A stretch of DNA of 64,000 nt from Apostichopus japonicus (Eukaryota; Echinodermata; Holothuroidea; Aspidochirotida; Stichopodidae), in contig NC_092573.1 of assembly GCF_037975245.1 (NCBI RefSeq), positions 21,545,265 through 21,609,264 on the forward strand, written 5' to 3'. The position numbers and the translations under genes are program-made. Shown here one piece after another: positions 26,043 to 38,826 of this stretch; within the stretch, counting starts at the first letter, position 1, and each line of letters starts with the position of its first letter. Below the pieces are notes generated by a model. That model made no database searches. It was not told the origin of the DNA and saw only the letters and a program-made list of their open reading frames with translations.

Positions 26043-29000
26043 GTCTTCAGCCTTGCATGTGAAGAAACATAACATCAGTGATATGTCTCAAATAGAATCA
26101 GAAACATTCTCTGCTGCTTAGGGAAGTTTTGCACCATAGTTTTCTTTATCCCTGTAATGATATTTGGGTATGTGTCTCCTTCAGACAATGTCAAACTCAA
26201 ACACACAGTTTGTTAATATTATCCAGTCTGTTACTTCAAACCAAACTCACTACAAGAAAGGTAATATCTATGCATTTAGAGCAAATTTTTTTTGTGTTCC
26301 TCTCGGTTTAGTGACTTGTGCCTTAACAAGCTCCCGCGGTACCCCCTTTAGAATACTAAAAGTGGGCATATCGAGAAACCCCTCCAGAGAAAATCATTAA
26401 AATTCATTTACATATTCCAATGATGAGGAAATTAATCTTCAAAGATACATCAACAAAATTCTTCTACACCAGTTTGGCATAAATGTGTTTATTTTAAAGC
26501 AAACCTCATTCAGCCTCACTTAAAGAGATACAATCTAGCGTTTATAATCTAAATGTAAATGTGGAAGATTTGATCGAGGGTATATTCTTTGATTCCCAAT
26601 TAGATGGAAGTAGAGGGTGCCTCTCACCATCGTTTGAGGTGTTACCTGATTAACACATTCCATCCCTCACGTTTACAGAAATGCAGGTGATGGAGAGGAC
26701 ATAACACTTTCTTCAGACTTTACAAACACGTACTCCACAATCTGTACCAAAATTGACCTATGATTACTCAAAATAACTTAACGACGGATGGATAAAACGG
26801 AGGCACTACACACCCTAATTCCACAAAGATGTAATTCACTGAGTAAATGCTTAAGTTCAAACACTTTCTCATACTTAGCATTTATCACAACCAATATTTG
26901 CAATTTTCCAATCTTTTGCTACTTTTATTTCAAAGGATACTTTTAAGTAGTTGAAATTAATGAACTACTAAGTCATGTATATATATTTTTTTCTTTCTAC
27001 TTTCTCTACTTTAATTTAATTAATTAAAGGGTACTTAAATAGTTGAACTTATGTATTACTTACTCATGTATTTTCCATCGGAACTAAACAGCACCAAACA
27101 ACATGTAGACAAAATCAAGTAAAAATGACTGCTTTGAGAATCTTACTTGCATGGAATGGATGATTTGTTTGACCATAAATGTTTTCTCCATCACACATCA
27201 TTAATGATACCACCTTGAACTGAATTGACCCAGACTGAATTTCATGGATTTTCCAGTCATTTAGTAAACCATTTTATCACAGACACCGTGTGAGTGAGTG
27301 TGTTTGTCTCTATGTAGTACAATACCACTTGTGTTCATGCGCGCTTGGAATCTTGAGACACAGTTTGCTCTAACATGATCAGATACTTTTTTCTTCGCTT
27401 TTTATTCATAATATATTTTTTTGATTATGAATTTTTCTTAGCCAGAACTCATGGAAATTATCAAAACCTTCTTGTCTTATTCAGTGTTTAAAATTCAATT
27501 TTTCAAATCTTGAACAATGTTTCATCGTTCAAAGTTCATAACAGCAAGTAATACTGAAACTTGCACCAAAGATTCCTTGATGTACGCATGCAAGGAGAGG
27601 CCCTCCCCCTTTAAGTTTTTCAATTCCAAACTGGAGTAAACAATGGAGCCTCTCATTTTATTCAAAGCTTCCACAAACTTAACACGGTGTACCATACCAC
27701 AGAGGACATGCCTGGTAATCAATTAATTCAGATAGGAAGTGGAAACAAAACTATGCCATTTACCACTTTACAAGGGAGGACAAAAATAGAGCTGTGAATG
27801 ATCTGCAAGCCAAACAAAATGCTAATGTAATTATAATGCCTTTGACTTGAGAGAACCAGGCATTAGGCTGTAAGGCATTAGATTTGCTAGGGATTGGCTC
27901 GGTTTCATATGCTAATGGGTTCAACTAATCAATAAAAACAGATTTGGGTCATGAAACAAATGACACAGAAACACATTTGTATAATGTGTGTGTATATATA
28001 ATGATAGATATAGATAAATATATAGATATATGTATAGATATATATATATAGATATATATATACATATATATGTATATACTCTACTGTACTGTATCTATTT
28101 CAACTGAAATTACTGCAAACATTTTGGTAGGCTGCCCATCAATTGGAAGCCTTGTCATGTAAACTATAACAAGCTGGCTCTTGTTTGGTTTCCTTTAGGG
28201 CAGAATTACGGTCAGAATTAAGTGGATAAAACTGCTGCAGTTGATCCCACAAAGTCTAGTCCAGGGAATAATTTATCCTGCATCATAAAATGCTATACAA
28301 CTCTGCTTATATTGCTATACATATCTAAATATGTTCAGCAGTTTTTGTCCACCGGACCATAGTGTTTTATAGAGACAATATTTAGAGCCTTCCAAACTGC
28401 TACACAAAATTTGTACCTGAAATTCTTCCCTGTAGATGGCAAAGGCAAATTTAAAATCAGCCTGAGAAACACTAAATCGTTAGGGGTGTTTTTAATTTTT
28501 CATAATTTTAGCATCATTTTCTTAGTCTTCAAGTACTGTCTCAAAACTCTGTAACCATCTCTGAAAAAAAAAAAATCTCATAGAAAGTGGCAGAAATTTT
28601 CTGGTTTGCATAGTTATTGAGATCAATGAGTAAAAAATAGCATATGCTTCTAGTTACTATGAAATGAGGGTGCTGTTTATATTTAAAGAAATGCAGCCAA
28701 ACTTGTTCACCAAGACATTTATGAAATAGGTGGCAGTATTTGACTTTTAATGTCAACCAATCTTATTCCTATGTGTAACAGTTCAAGTACTGTAGATCTT
28801 GCACAAAAGTGAGGGTGCTCTTCATTTTTGTTTTTACTTCTTGTGAAGTGACTAAGAGGATCCCAGTTCATTGACTTGCCTTGAAATTGGTGGCAGACTT
28901 TCTATTTACAGAGTTTCTATTTCAGCCAGTCTCAAAACAAAAACTAAACACAGATCAAACAAGTTGCTTGCTTACACAACTGCTAAAAAGTTGAAAAGAT

Positions 29001-29563
29001 ATCTCAAAATTAAAACATTGTTGGCAAACAAATCCTCCTCTCTGAACCTTGTAATGTTTGCTCAATAAACCAAAATTCTGAAAGAACATTTATTAAAACA
29101 AAATTTTCAGGGCTCCAAAAGAAACACAATGAATGAAATATTCTTAAGAAATCACTGACAATACAGAACAAAAACCAGACAAGATCTCACTTTGCAATTA
29201 TTTTCTTTCCCGAGAGGTCAAAATTTGTCCCAAAGCAAAGTGTGAGGATACGAATAAATCCCAGGACATTCAACCAGCAAAGAGTTCCTCCTCGTGTTAG
29301 GGAACTTAATAGTTAACAGGAAAACAGAGACAAAAAACTCAACAATTAATCTTGGCTGAATATCATACATTCTCTCCAGCAGGACTCAGAGACCGACTCT
29401 CGAATGCTACGCACTGAAGCGAGAGTTAACGAGTAGGAGAGGACCCTAGAACCTCAAATTACGGAAGAAATTATGTGAACAAAAACTGCGCCAGTTAGAA
29501 TTGTTAAAAGTAAACATTATCAAGCTTAGGTTATCTCTAAGACTATCTGCTCTTAATGCTCAC
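26043..29563. other. Noncoding DNA, probable intron
   Basis: This stretch lies 3' of the PTB exon on its transcribed strand. It contains a (TA)n/(GATA)-like microsatellite at 27992-28079. I looked for the second half of an X11-type PTB domain and for PDZ exons and did not see them. Two octamer-like words (ATGCTAAT) flank a TAATTATAAT stretch near 27822 and 27911. Confidence 0.4.
27992..28079. repeat. Compound TA/GATA microsatellite
   Basis: Mixed 'tatatagata' and 'tatatat' units over about 90 bp. Confidence 0.9.
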
Positions 29564-29709
29564 CTTGATTCTGTTCACCGCCTCTTGTGCCTGTTGCATG
29601 CGAACCTTTCTGGTCGGCTGTTTGGTCGTGATAAGTTGGGTCGATCCCAAGTAGGCCGCAGGATACCTGATCCCGGTCTTAAGAGCTTTTTCATCATGAG
29701 GACCGCGAG
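29564..29709 (-). CDS. X11/Mint (APBA) family PTB-domain exon
   Basis: A 146-nt minus-strand exon lies between a good acceptor (polypyrimidine then ccaacag) and a perfect donor (AAG|gtgagc), phase 1 in and phase 0 out. Its 48 codons read HDEKALKTGIRYPAAYLGSTQL and QPTRKVRMQQAQEAVNRIK. This is the first half of the X11/Mint PTB domain: the first strand with YLGSTQL, the loop, and the helix with the family-specific (M)QAQEAVxRIK. Other PTB families (Shc, Dab, Numb, Fe65, GULP, Capon) lack this combination. X11/Mint proteins are neuronal adaptors: the PTB binds the NPxY motif of APP-type receptors and two C-terminal PDZ domains bind other partners. The remaining PTB strands and both PDZ domains were not found and must lie in exons I could not see or outside the window. 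The 48463-48613 candidate exon upstream ends in the phase this exon needs. Confidence 0.88.
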
Positions 29710-30522
29710 CTGTTGGTGAACAAAAACGAATAATTAGGGTAAATGATCCGGAAAAGCATCAAATCTATAGATACTTGTAACACCTCACAAAAACAAACAA
29801 AAAAGAAGAAGCTTTTAATGTATTTTGCTATTGTTCACATATAAAAGTTTTCTAAGTTTTCAAGTTTTTTTGGGGGGGGGGGCTTTTAGCACATATTTTT
29901 TATATTCTACTGTCTTTATGTTTGAAAGTTATGTGTCTATTATAATCTTTTTGTCATCATATTTTGCGATGTAATTAAAACCTATTCAGTATAAAACAAT
30001 GCTGTACATTCTGCCAGCAGGAAGGGGATGGATTGTTTGTAACTTTACTATTTCTGATATTCATTGTTGTATTGTCTAAGTGGTGTACAGAAATTCTTTG
30101 TACTGTAATACTGCCCTCGCTCTTTGTCTGTTTATATCTTTTTTGGCAATTATCAGATTGCATTGCGACAAATCATATTGTCTAAGTTATGGTACATATT
30201 GTTTTCCCAATGGTTTCATTTCTGGTCAATACATACTTCCTTTTTCTGCACTGCTTTTGGGTACAAAATATCGTCATTACAAAAACTGGTCAAGCAAATA
30301 AGCTTGAGGGGGAGGGGGATTTTTTTTTGTATAGATTCTGCAACTATTTGCTTCATTCTTATTAAATGAGGCAAGGATTTGATTAACTCTACAATATTCA
30401 AGAAACAATCCTATCCAGTTTTAGTTTAAATTTGTGAAGAATTGAGTCTCCCGACATCAACTCTTTTGTTATCGTTGCCAGTTTAACTATCTTTGGTAAA
30501 TTTCATTCAATTTTTTTTTTTA

Positions 30523-30562
<40 letters not shown>

Positions 30563-32211
30563 TATATATAGATATATATAGATTTAAGTATATGTACATA
30601 GAGACTGCACACCTCCTAACTTAAGAAATTGCTCTTTTTCTCTCACTACAAGAAAACATGACAACATTTTCTTGATATCTTTAATTATTTTCCTTCCCAA
30701 GAAGTAATTTGGAAATGTGATCTCCAATGTAATATATGTAATCAACACATCTGAGATCAAAGTCTCCACGGTTACACCGAGCAATAACTCAGACTACTGT
30801 AGGCTATACTGAGATATTAATGAACACATTTTAGGAGTCAAGTACCTGACTAATGGGGATCTGTAAATTGGAATTTTAAATTAATTTGAAAAATTATGTT
30901 CCCATGTTTCTAACAGAAATTTTTATTTCCGTTATCATTAAAAAGCTTCCAAGATATTGTTCGTATAGGCTATAGGCAGAGAAAAGGAGGTTATCATGCT
31001 CTGAGACATATGTACAGCGAGAAGTAGGTGTAGGTATCAACTTGACGTGTGTAGGCCATGAACATTCCCTCAGTAACTCTTTGTAACACTTTTCACAGCA
31101 TGGAAAGCAAACTATCGACATATATTTACTCTGCTACAGAACACTTATAATGGTGCAAAATACTAGTTTTTTGGGTTGAAATTTATCAAATTGCGATGTC
31201 TCATGAGCACATAAAACACACAAACTGTGGACATATATATAAACCTACAGTTTAGTCATTTTTTCTCTGGAGTGATTTGATCCAGGGATGATCTCATTTT
31301 CCATGACAAAAGAAAGACTAAATATTTCGATAGTATTCTAAACAAAATAGAAAACGAAGACTAAATTTATCGACTAACGATCAAAATGTTTATAAGCAGT
31401 ATCATTTCATAAACATTCCCATCATAACCATTAAAAAAAAAAAAAAATTGAATTCCAGACAGAAAGCAATTTTTCTTCAAATTATGCCTGGCAGTTATTT
31501 GACTAGCCAACAGTGACACACAGGAGACACTGATGAGGGAATGCAAACTTGGTTGCGGAGGTACCCTGGGAAATAACTTTTGGCATTTAATGTCCTCACC
31601 CTCCCAAACAACAAATGGCTGAAACCACTGAAGTAGCTTATTATTTGATGACAAACATCTTGAATATAGATTTGAGAGAATCTTTTTTCTCTTGAAAAAA
31701 AAAAAAAATGAAAGAAAAGAATTGTTTCTATGTCTCAGAAAAAACTGGATTAACCCCATTATATTATCCTCTGAGATTTAGCTTCTCGCAGAGCACGAAA
31801 TTCTTTGATTTTACCATTAACACATGTTTAAAAATAACTTTCTAATTGCAATATGGTAATGGAACTCTTTTTTTCAATCCTCATCCCCAAATTGGGACAA
31901 TTTATTCCTCTCTACCCTCATTTACACCTCGTAGACGATAACAGTTCCTAGATGAAGGATAAGATGTATATTAAACAGCTGGTTTGTGCCAGTATACAAG
32001 ATATATGAAACTCCTACATGAATTTGACACTGTGTAGACTTTGCAAGTTACATTAAATTATACTGTCAATATTTAGTAAAAGAATCACAGATAATGGCAA
32101 ACACTCGAACTGGAAAAAGAGAGAATAAAGAAAGGTTGCAACAGAATGCAAGACATAGAAGGAAAACAGAAATACATGCAAATGTATGACAGGTGATCTG
32201 ATGGAAAGAAT
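29710..32211. other. Noncoding DNA, probable intron
   Basis: Upstream of the PTB exon on its own strand. Apart from the microsatellite, only poly(A)/poly(T) runs and chance frames are visible. The 130-codon minus-strand frame at 31367-31759 is phenylalanine/lysine-rich from homopolymers and is not supported. Confidence 0.4.
30525..30582. repeat. (TA)n microsatellite with TAGATA tail
   Basis: About 38 bp of pure TA followed by three 'tatataga' units. Confidence 0.95.
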
Positions 32212-32760
32212 AGGTAATGTTAAAGTTACCACCACCGATATATGCCAGAATAGTACTTACAATCTGGCTTCTTGATATGAATGTTGGTAACTTTCACACA
32301 GAATAAAAGTAAGGTTAAAATTACCAACACTCATATGGATCAATACTGGCTTCTTTGTTATGAATGTCAAAACCCCTCACCAATATCTCATGAGGAATTT
32401 AAAGGTAATATTGAAGTTACCACCACCTATATGGATCAATACTGGCTTCTGGTTATGAATGTTGAAACCCCCTTTACCAAGATCTTGTGAAGAATTTTAA
32501 AGGTAATGTTAAAGTTACCACCACCTATATGGATCAATACTGGCTTCTTGTTATGAACGCTGAAATTCCCTCACAAAGATCTCGTGAAGAATTTTAAAGG
32601 TTATGTTAAAGTTACCACCAACTACTGTATGTTGCTTCAATCTGGCTACTTGATTTAAATGTTTGAACCTTCACCAAGAACTTCATAAGAATATTAGAGG
32701 TAATGTAAAAATTACCATCTCTGGAGTTATGAATGTAACTTTACTTCACCTTCAGATCTA
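32212..32760. repeat. Minisatellite, about 97-bp unit, about six copies
   Basis: Units start 'aggtaatgttaaagttacca' near 32212, 32311 (degenerate), 32404, 32501, 32599 and 32698. Each is followed by 'tatatggatcaatactggct' and 'ttatgaatgttgaaac' or variants. Outer copies are the most diverged. The unit start contains an imperfect dyad GGTAA-TTACC. The plus-strand ORF at 32281-32490 is produced by the repeat. Confidence 0.88.
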
Positions 32761-33047
32761 TAATTTAAAAATTAAGTATCATCAAAATTACTAATCATCT
32801 ATGCAATCTTAGGGTATAATGTTAAAACAATCATTAGGTCAATGGCTGCATACACTTTAGATAAGGCTCTAAAGACCCTACTCGATGGATGTATAATATG
32901 ATGAACTTATGTATGCGTGTATGTATGATTGCCAAATAATTTTGTAAGCTCTCTGCCTTTAAACAATATCACATACAATACTATATTCTTTCATGGGTTT
33001 CTCCTAATTTTAAATTAAAGTAAGCTCAACCTAGGATACCAGTTTAC

Positions 33048-33049
<2 letters not shown>

Positions 33050-33113
<64 letters not shown>
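33050..33113. repeat. (TA)n microsatellite
   Basis: About 60 bp of nearly uninterrupted TA. Confidence 0.95.
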
Positions 33114-33117
<4 letters not shown>

Positions 33118-35300
33118 CATCATGTGTTACTGCTAGCTGTTCCACTATCAAACTCACTCTTATCTGCATTTCCCATCCTTTTCATAAAACTGTTTTCTGT
33201 TTTCTACTTGAAATTTAAACATATCTCTTTAAAATACAATATGAAGTTCATTACACGAAAGTTTTGTACCTTTCTCTGTACAATCAGACGCTGCTTCTTG
33301 CGCTGTGATTCTCTGTTGTTGAAGTCTGAAGACATTTATTACACAGACAAACTTCCCAGGGTTAATCAAACTGTTTTTTTTATTTTGTTGACGAGGGGTT
33401 CATGAATTCTTTAGAGAGGATGCTTAGGGCATCATAAAGTGTTGATGTGACATAGACTACTTGTGTACATATGGGAGAATGCACTGCATTTGATATCAAT
33501 AGCCCCTTTATAACCTTTGGCATCTAAAATACAGAGCAAACATCACCATTGTTTTATCCATATATGACCAAAAAAACGAAGAAAACAGAAGTGAGGCAGT
33601 AACAGACAGTTAATCTTAAATATTACATCAGATGATAAGAAGAGAATTTACAATCACAGTGTAAGTTAAAATTTTAATTAAAAATCAAGAAAAAATTATA
33701 GAATATAAGATCTGTCTCATGACAGCTCTGTACAATTTTGTAATAAACAGAAATTGTTGCAGAAACTTGTGTTTTCCAAATTAGGGAATTCCAAATAATT
33801 CCCTGTGGTTTTGTAAACTTTTTATGTCGATGGATTGCGGGATGAGAGATGCTTAATTGAATTCAGCTAGTTCTTTACATCTCTATGGCAGTAATTTTTT
33901 TTACGTGTGCAATTTTCATAATTAATTACTGTTTCTTTTGTGGCGACGTGTAATAATTGCTTTTCAACATTATATGAGACTATATAATATTTTGTAACAT
34001 ACTGTATGTTGAAGAGATATGTCTGCACTGATGGTATGTGAACAGTGTTTATCAAAACATGATTAACAGCAAATTTGAACTAGATGAAACAGGCAACGAT
34101 ATAAAATGGATATACAGTAGGTGGCAACATCCTTTTCTATGTACATACACAATCTGTTTTGTCTTTCAATACCGAAAGACAAAATAAGTACACAAACAGC
34201 CCCTTTAATGGATCACAGTAGCACATTAATCGTACATTAAACAGATTTCTGAATCGATACTTCAAACTTTATTACAATTTTAAGTGACTGTCAAGGACAA
34301 CACATCGAATTGCTACGGAAGTAAAAGCATGCCACGGCGTATAAGACGGAATTCTCCGATCTGGAACACCCCCTGCAGGAACCCTGACATAATCTGGCAT
34401 TTAGAATGCAAAAGTGTGGCAGAATTTGTGAATATATCAAGGAGTATGCAGGGGGGGATCTCAACATGATATATCAGTTTGAATATTTATAACCTTTGAT
34501 GGGTGGGCATTAATTCCACTCTAAACCTGCAAACCCTCAGTAGAAGAATGACCTTGGGAGGCCGAGTTACCAAAGATCATTCTGGAGTGTTGACCTGTAT
34601 CATGGCGTAGATTTTTTTCACAGCCTGAAGTGCAGTTTAAAGGGTTTCAAGGATTAGTTCAAATGCATTACTGGCATTAACCAAGCAAGATTGAGTTGTA
34701 TGATTCAGAGTAAACAAGAAAATATATTACTACCATTTGAGTTTGTCTTCTACACCTAGTTGTTGTTGGCCAAAAAAATTTTTTGCACAAACTTACAGTT
34801 TCCTCAGATCACATTCTTTTACTTTGTGTATTGGTGTAGGTATACAAATACCCATGTCACACACTTATTCTAACAGACTTATATTCAGCTTGAAGTCACA
34901 CTCCTATTCTAACAGACTTGTATTTAGCTGGAAGTAGTGTTTTTTGGAAATCTAGTATGGATTATTATTATTAATATTTGATTTATCACTTAGTATATAA
35001 CAAGGTGAACAAGACAATATAACTGCAAGTAAGTAAAAAATGTGAAAGGAAGTAAACTAAGAAACTCTTTTGGGCTTAATCGAATAGAGTACTCCCGTCA
35101 AAGAAAATAGATAACCTTAACACCTATAAAAGAACTACCCCCCCCCCCAAAAAAAATAGATACCAGTGCGTGTTTTAAGTGCTCACACTTTATTGTTCTA
35201 CTAGTACCATGGAGGCTCTTCTATTAACTCCATGCTAGTACTCATATAACCATATTATCTCGCTCATACAACAAGTCAGCTCTCTACATGTTTACAGTTT
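33114..35300. other. Noncoding DNA
   Basis: No supported gene. A short duplication of 'tattctaacagacttatatt' type words is seen near 34866 and 34903. A 10-bp-arm hairpin (GAATGACCTT / AAGATCATTC) spans about 34546-34583. Confidence 0.4.
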
Positions 35301-35308
35301 GTCTAGAA

Positions 35309-35654
35309 CAGGGTTTCCCTAACTTTATCCCCCCACAAACCCCCTGTGGAGTTGTCCACGAACCCCCAACTTTTCGAGACACGGCCTGAGTCATTATTAT
35401 ACTATAATACGCATAACAGTGCTTCATAAAAGAACAAGTTCATAGTGTAATATTGTAGAGTTTGTCGATAGGTACGACTTTTGTACATTACTAAATTATA
35501 TGATATATCAGATTTTAGTTCAACTAAATAAAAGTACTATAGTTTTAACTTTCATAAACGTCTCACGAACCCCCTGGGATGGACTCACGCACCCCCTGGG
35601 ATGGACTCACGCACCCCCCCTTGGGGTTCACGCACCCCAGTAAGGGAACCCCTG
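35309..35654. mobile_element. hAT-family MITE with target-site duplication
   Basis: A 346-bp noncoding element. The left end is CAGGGTTTCCCTAAC and the right end on the minus strand is CAGGGGTTCCCTTAC (13 of 15 identical). Flanking octamers are gtctagaa (35301-35308) and gtgtagaa (35655-35662), 7 of 8 identical. CAGGGGTTCCC-type ends with 8-bp duplications are typical of hAT elements, and the central TA of the octamer fits the Buster-type target (nnnTAnnn). Near the right end a 22-bp unit containing CTGGGATGGACTCACG is tandemly duplicated. No transposase is encoded, so mobility would have needed an enzyme in trans. Confidence 0.78.
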
Positions 35655-36298
35655 GTGTAGAATGTTAAACCCATCTTCTCTGATAGCTATCAGATGAGTT
35701 TGTAATTATGGTCATTCCTATACTGCCCTAGAGGTGGTGTATTTTGGATTATTTTTAATTCGCTTGAAATCCAGCCAGTTGATTGCCCTTCTGTTCACCA
35801 CCTGCTTCATTTCACTGATATCTATTTTGTCCGCACAACATCTGTGTACATTGATTCTAACGACAGACTGAAATGGCATCTTTTGAATCTAAACACACAG
35901 CGTAAAAAATAAATAAATACATATAACAAGGAATGGAGGTTGGGGTATAAGCTGTAACTAGTAGCCGAGGGTGATAACAACGTATCAGAAATTCTAGAAA
36001 ACTAGGATGGAGGGGAACCTTAGGTCACAACAGAAACAAAGTAGTGCTGAATAAATGTGTTTAAGTGTGGTTGTTTTAGTTACAAAAGTCTCTGTCATTT
36101 TGGTGTACTTATATATACGTCTCCCACGTTTCTTAGCCTTTTACTATTCGAGCACTTCAAACAAATTACTTCTAGTGAATGAACATTAAGACTCCATAAG
36201 AACATGTGTCGTCTATATTCATGTGTTGATCGATCCTGATATCTGACTGTTAGTCATAATGTAGGTAAGTGTCATAACAACAGTTCTAGTCATGTATG

Positions 36299-36312
36299 GT
36301 TGCTATAGCAAC
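36299..36312. promoter_or_regulatory. X-box-like perfect palindrome
   Basis: GTTGCTATAGCAAC is a perfect 14-bp inverted repeat matching the RFX site except for T at the sixth position of the left half. It lies between two copies of 'aacagttcta' (near 36278 and 36310). Confidence 0.3.
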
Positions 36313-37076
36313 AGTTCTACATAGCACACGTCAACCCAACATTTAAAAATCGCAAAAATTTAAATAAATTTGAAGGGTATATACATACTAAAGTAGTATA
36401 TATATATTTTGTCAAAACTTATAAATTTTGAAAAGGTGATAAAAATCATATGAAAATTTGAAATGTAACAAAGTCACTATTATTTGACCCAAATTGTATT
36501 CATTATATTATTAAAAGGGATATTCCAATGGCAAAAGTTAATTCTTTAGCGAAGTTGCTGGCAAGTTTCTGCATCTTTGGGTCAAACTCACATCCTAATT
36601 GCAATTAGCAAGAAGAAAATACACATGTTTAAAATTTTATGAATGCACCTGGCCACATCAGAGCTAGTACTATTATGTAATCATGTCCTTAACATTTTGT
36701 CTTTTATATTATAAAACGATGGAAAGTTAAGTTTATAGACAGAATTATCCTTTTCAAAGCAATATCAAATGTTTCATCACATCCCTAATTCCCACCTCAC
36801 CTAAAAAATCCAAAGCCCTACAACAACCCAATTAATGTAATTGCAAGGCTGATTCATACTACAAAAATATAAGTCATAAGATTAACGGTCTCAGCAGGTA
36901 ATGTCCACAGATCTCTTGGAAAGTCATTCTTAAAATTACTCATATCCTAATGACTAAAGTGCACAAGGTTCCACTTGAATGCATTCATATCACTACTTGA
37001 TATGTAAAATACTATTTGTATTGAGTAGTATTATTTACTGTATGTTTAACCTGGACACTGCTAATGAACTACAGAG

Positions 37077-37205
37077 ACCTATATAGAATTTATAGAAATT
37101 AATTAACTATATAGAATTCACTATATAGAATAACTATATAGCTATATATAGCTAAATAGCTATATAGAACTATATAGAATTAACTATATAGAATTTAATT
37201 AAATT
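37077..37205. repeat. 'actatatagaatt' low-complexity array
   Basis: Irregular repeats of 'actatatagaat' and 'agctatata' over about 130 bp. Confidence 0.85.
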
Positions 37206-38447
37206 GCCATGATATCTTTACTTCTAAACTACAGTATGTTAATCTATACAATGCCATCCGCCTCTAATGACCATGTGCTTAATTGTAATAAGGAATTTGC
37301 CAAATGTACCACACACTTGCTATCACAACATTTTCTCTATTGCAAAATCATTTCATGTAGCAAAACTATATACATTTTGTCATATTTCTCATATTGTAAA
37401 ACCAAAATACCTCAACCAAATACTGTGACTAATAAACCGCGTTATTTATTGTACTAATAAAAAGAACCGTTTGATTTCATTGTCTGCATATATTTCTATG
37501 AAACAACGTCACCATAATAATGCACAATTTTTGTCACCTCGCAAGAAGAACATCTCAAATTACTCTTCGCATTTTGCTCTACCTGTGTTAGATTTTGTTC
37601 CTTTTAATTATGTACCTCTCCTCTGTTAACGAATCCTTGTACTAACGACATATAATCTGCTCCAATGATAACCTTGACAGCTATTAGACATTCAATCATC
37701 GAAACTCTCAGAGAAAGAAAATCAGTTCATACTCGGACACCTTCATCAATCTCCCACGAAATCCAACCAATTTCCACATTTATTCCCCCCCCCCCCCCCT
37801 TCTTCTTCTTTGAGCTGATTGCATGCCATCATTCCTCAGCGGTTAACAAGCTTAGACCTCCCCCTCGTCTAAAGTAAGAGTTTTATTTTATTTAAAGAGC
37901 GTGTGTGCTTAACCTTTACATCATTACAGTTTTAAGGGATAAATAACTCAGATGGTATAAATTACACAGTATAAAGATATATATATATATATATCCCAAA
38001 TTGTCAAGTTGCTATCTTCTCTCTTAGTTTTAAAACACCTTTGGAATAAAATATTCTCAAATTTGATAAGCTTAGTCCAATGTTTTTATGCTTTTCTAAA
38101 GACCAGAAGGAGAAGGAAAAGGAAACAAGTTTACAGATCACTTTTACAGAAGACTTGCAAGATATTTTCAGATACAAGCAAATCTAAAACTGTGCTATGT
38201 TGTGGATGACTGACTGATTAAGACACTTGCTCAACTGCCAGGAATTTATAATCCAGTCCCATTAAATGATGGTATATTTTCAATTGAAAGCTATATATAG
38301 TAGTTGACGGAAAATACTCGCTTGGTACAGTTCATTGATGGTTAGTAGGGAACGTGACAATAATATGAAAAGCTGTCTCCCTATAGTAACAAAAGATGAC
38401 AGACGAGGTATCAATGTTGATCCCTCCTCTTCTATGATTTATAGTTG

Positions 38448-38492
38448 GGGTGGTGTGGGGTGGGGGTGGGGTGGGGAGATTGGGGGGAAGGG
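38448..38492 (+). repeat. (GGGGTG)n G-quadruplex-type tract
   Basis: Six or more runs of three to six G separated by one or two bases on the plus strand. Confidence 0.7.
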
Positions 38493-38562
38493 CAATGAGT
38501 GATACTTAGAAAGAAAGGTAACTTAAACCACAGACATAAATGTCTCCATCATCCTTGCTCCC

Positions 38563-38826
38563 TTTGTACACAATCTCTATCATAAAAACTAGTGTTTATA
38601 CATACACCACAACTCGTGCCACATGGTACACAATATAAATCATGAACACTAGTGTTTATACACTACCACCAGTGTTGCATGGTACACAATATATATCATG
38701 AACACTAGTGTTTATACACTACCAACTTTGTACACCATCTCTATCATAAACACTAGTGTTTATACACTACACCTAGTGCCACATGGTACACAATATATAT
38801 CATAAACACTAGTGTTTCTACACTTC
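38563..38826. repeat. Minisatellite, about 60-bp unit with ACACTAGTGT palindrome
   Basis: Four to five copies of a unit containing 'tggtacacaatatatatcat', 'aacactagtgtttataca' and a variable linker. Each unit carries the perfect palindrome ACACTAGTGT or the one-base variant AAACTAGTGT. Confidence 0.85.

Noticed and set aside
32212-38826. Regularly spaced repeats that superficially resemble a CRISPR array
   Set aside because: Units are contiguous and diverged with no unique spacers, in a clearly eukaryotic context.
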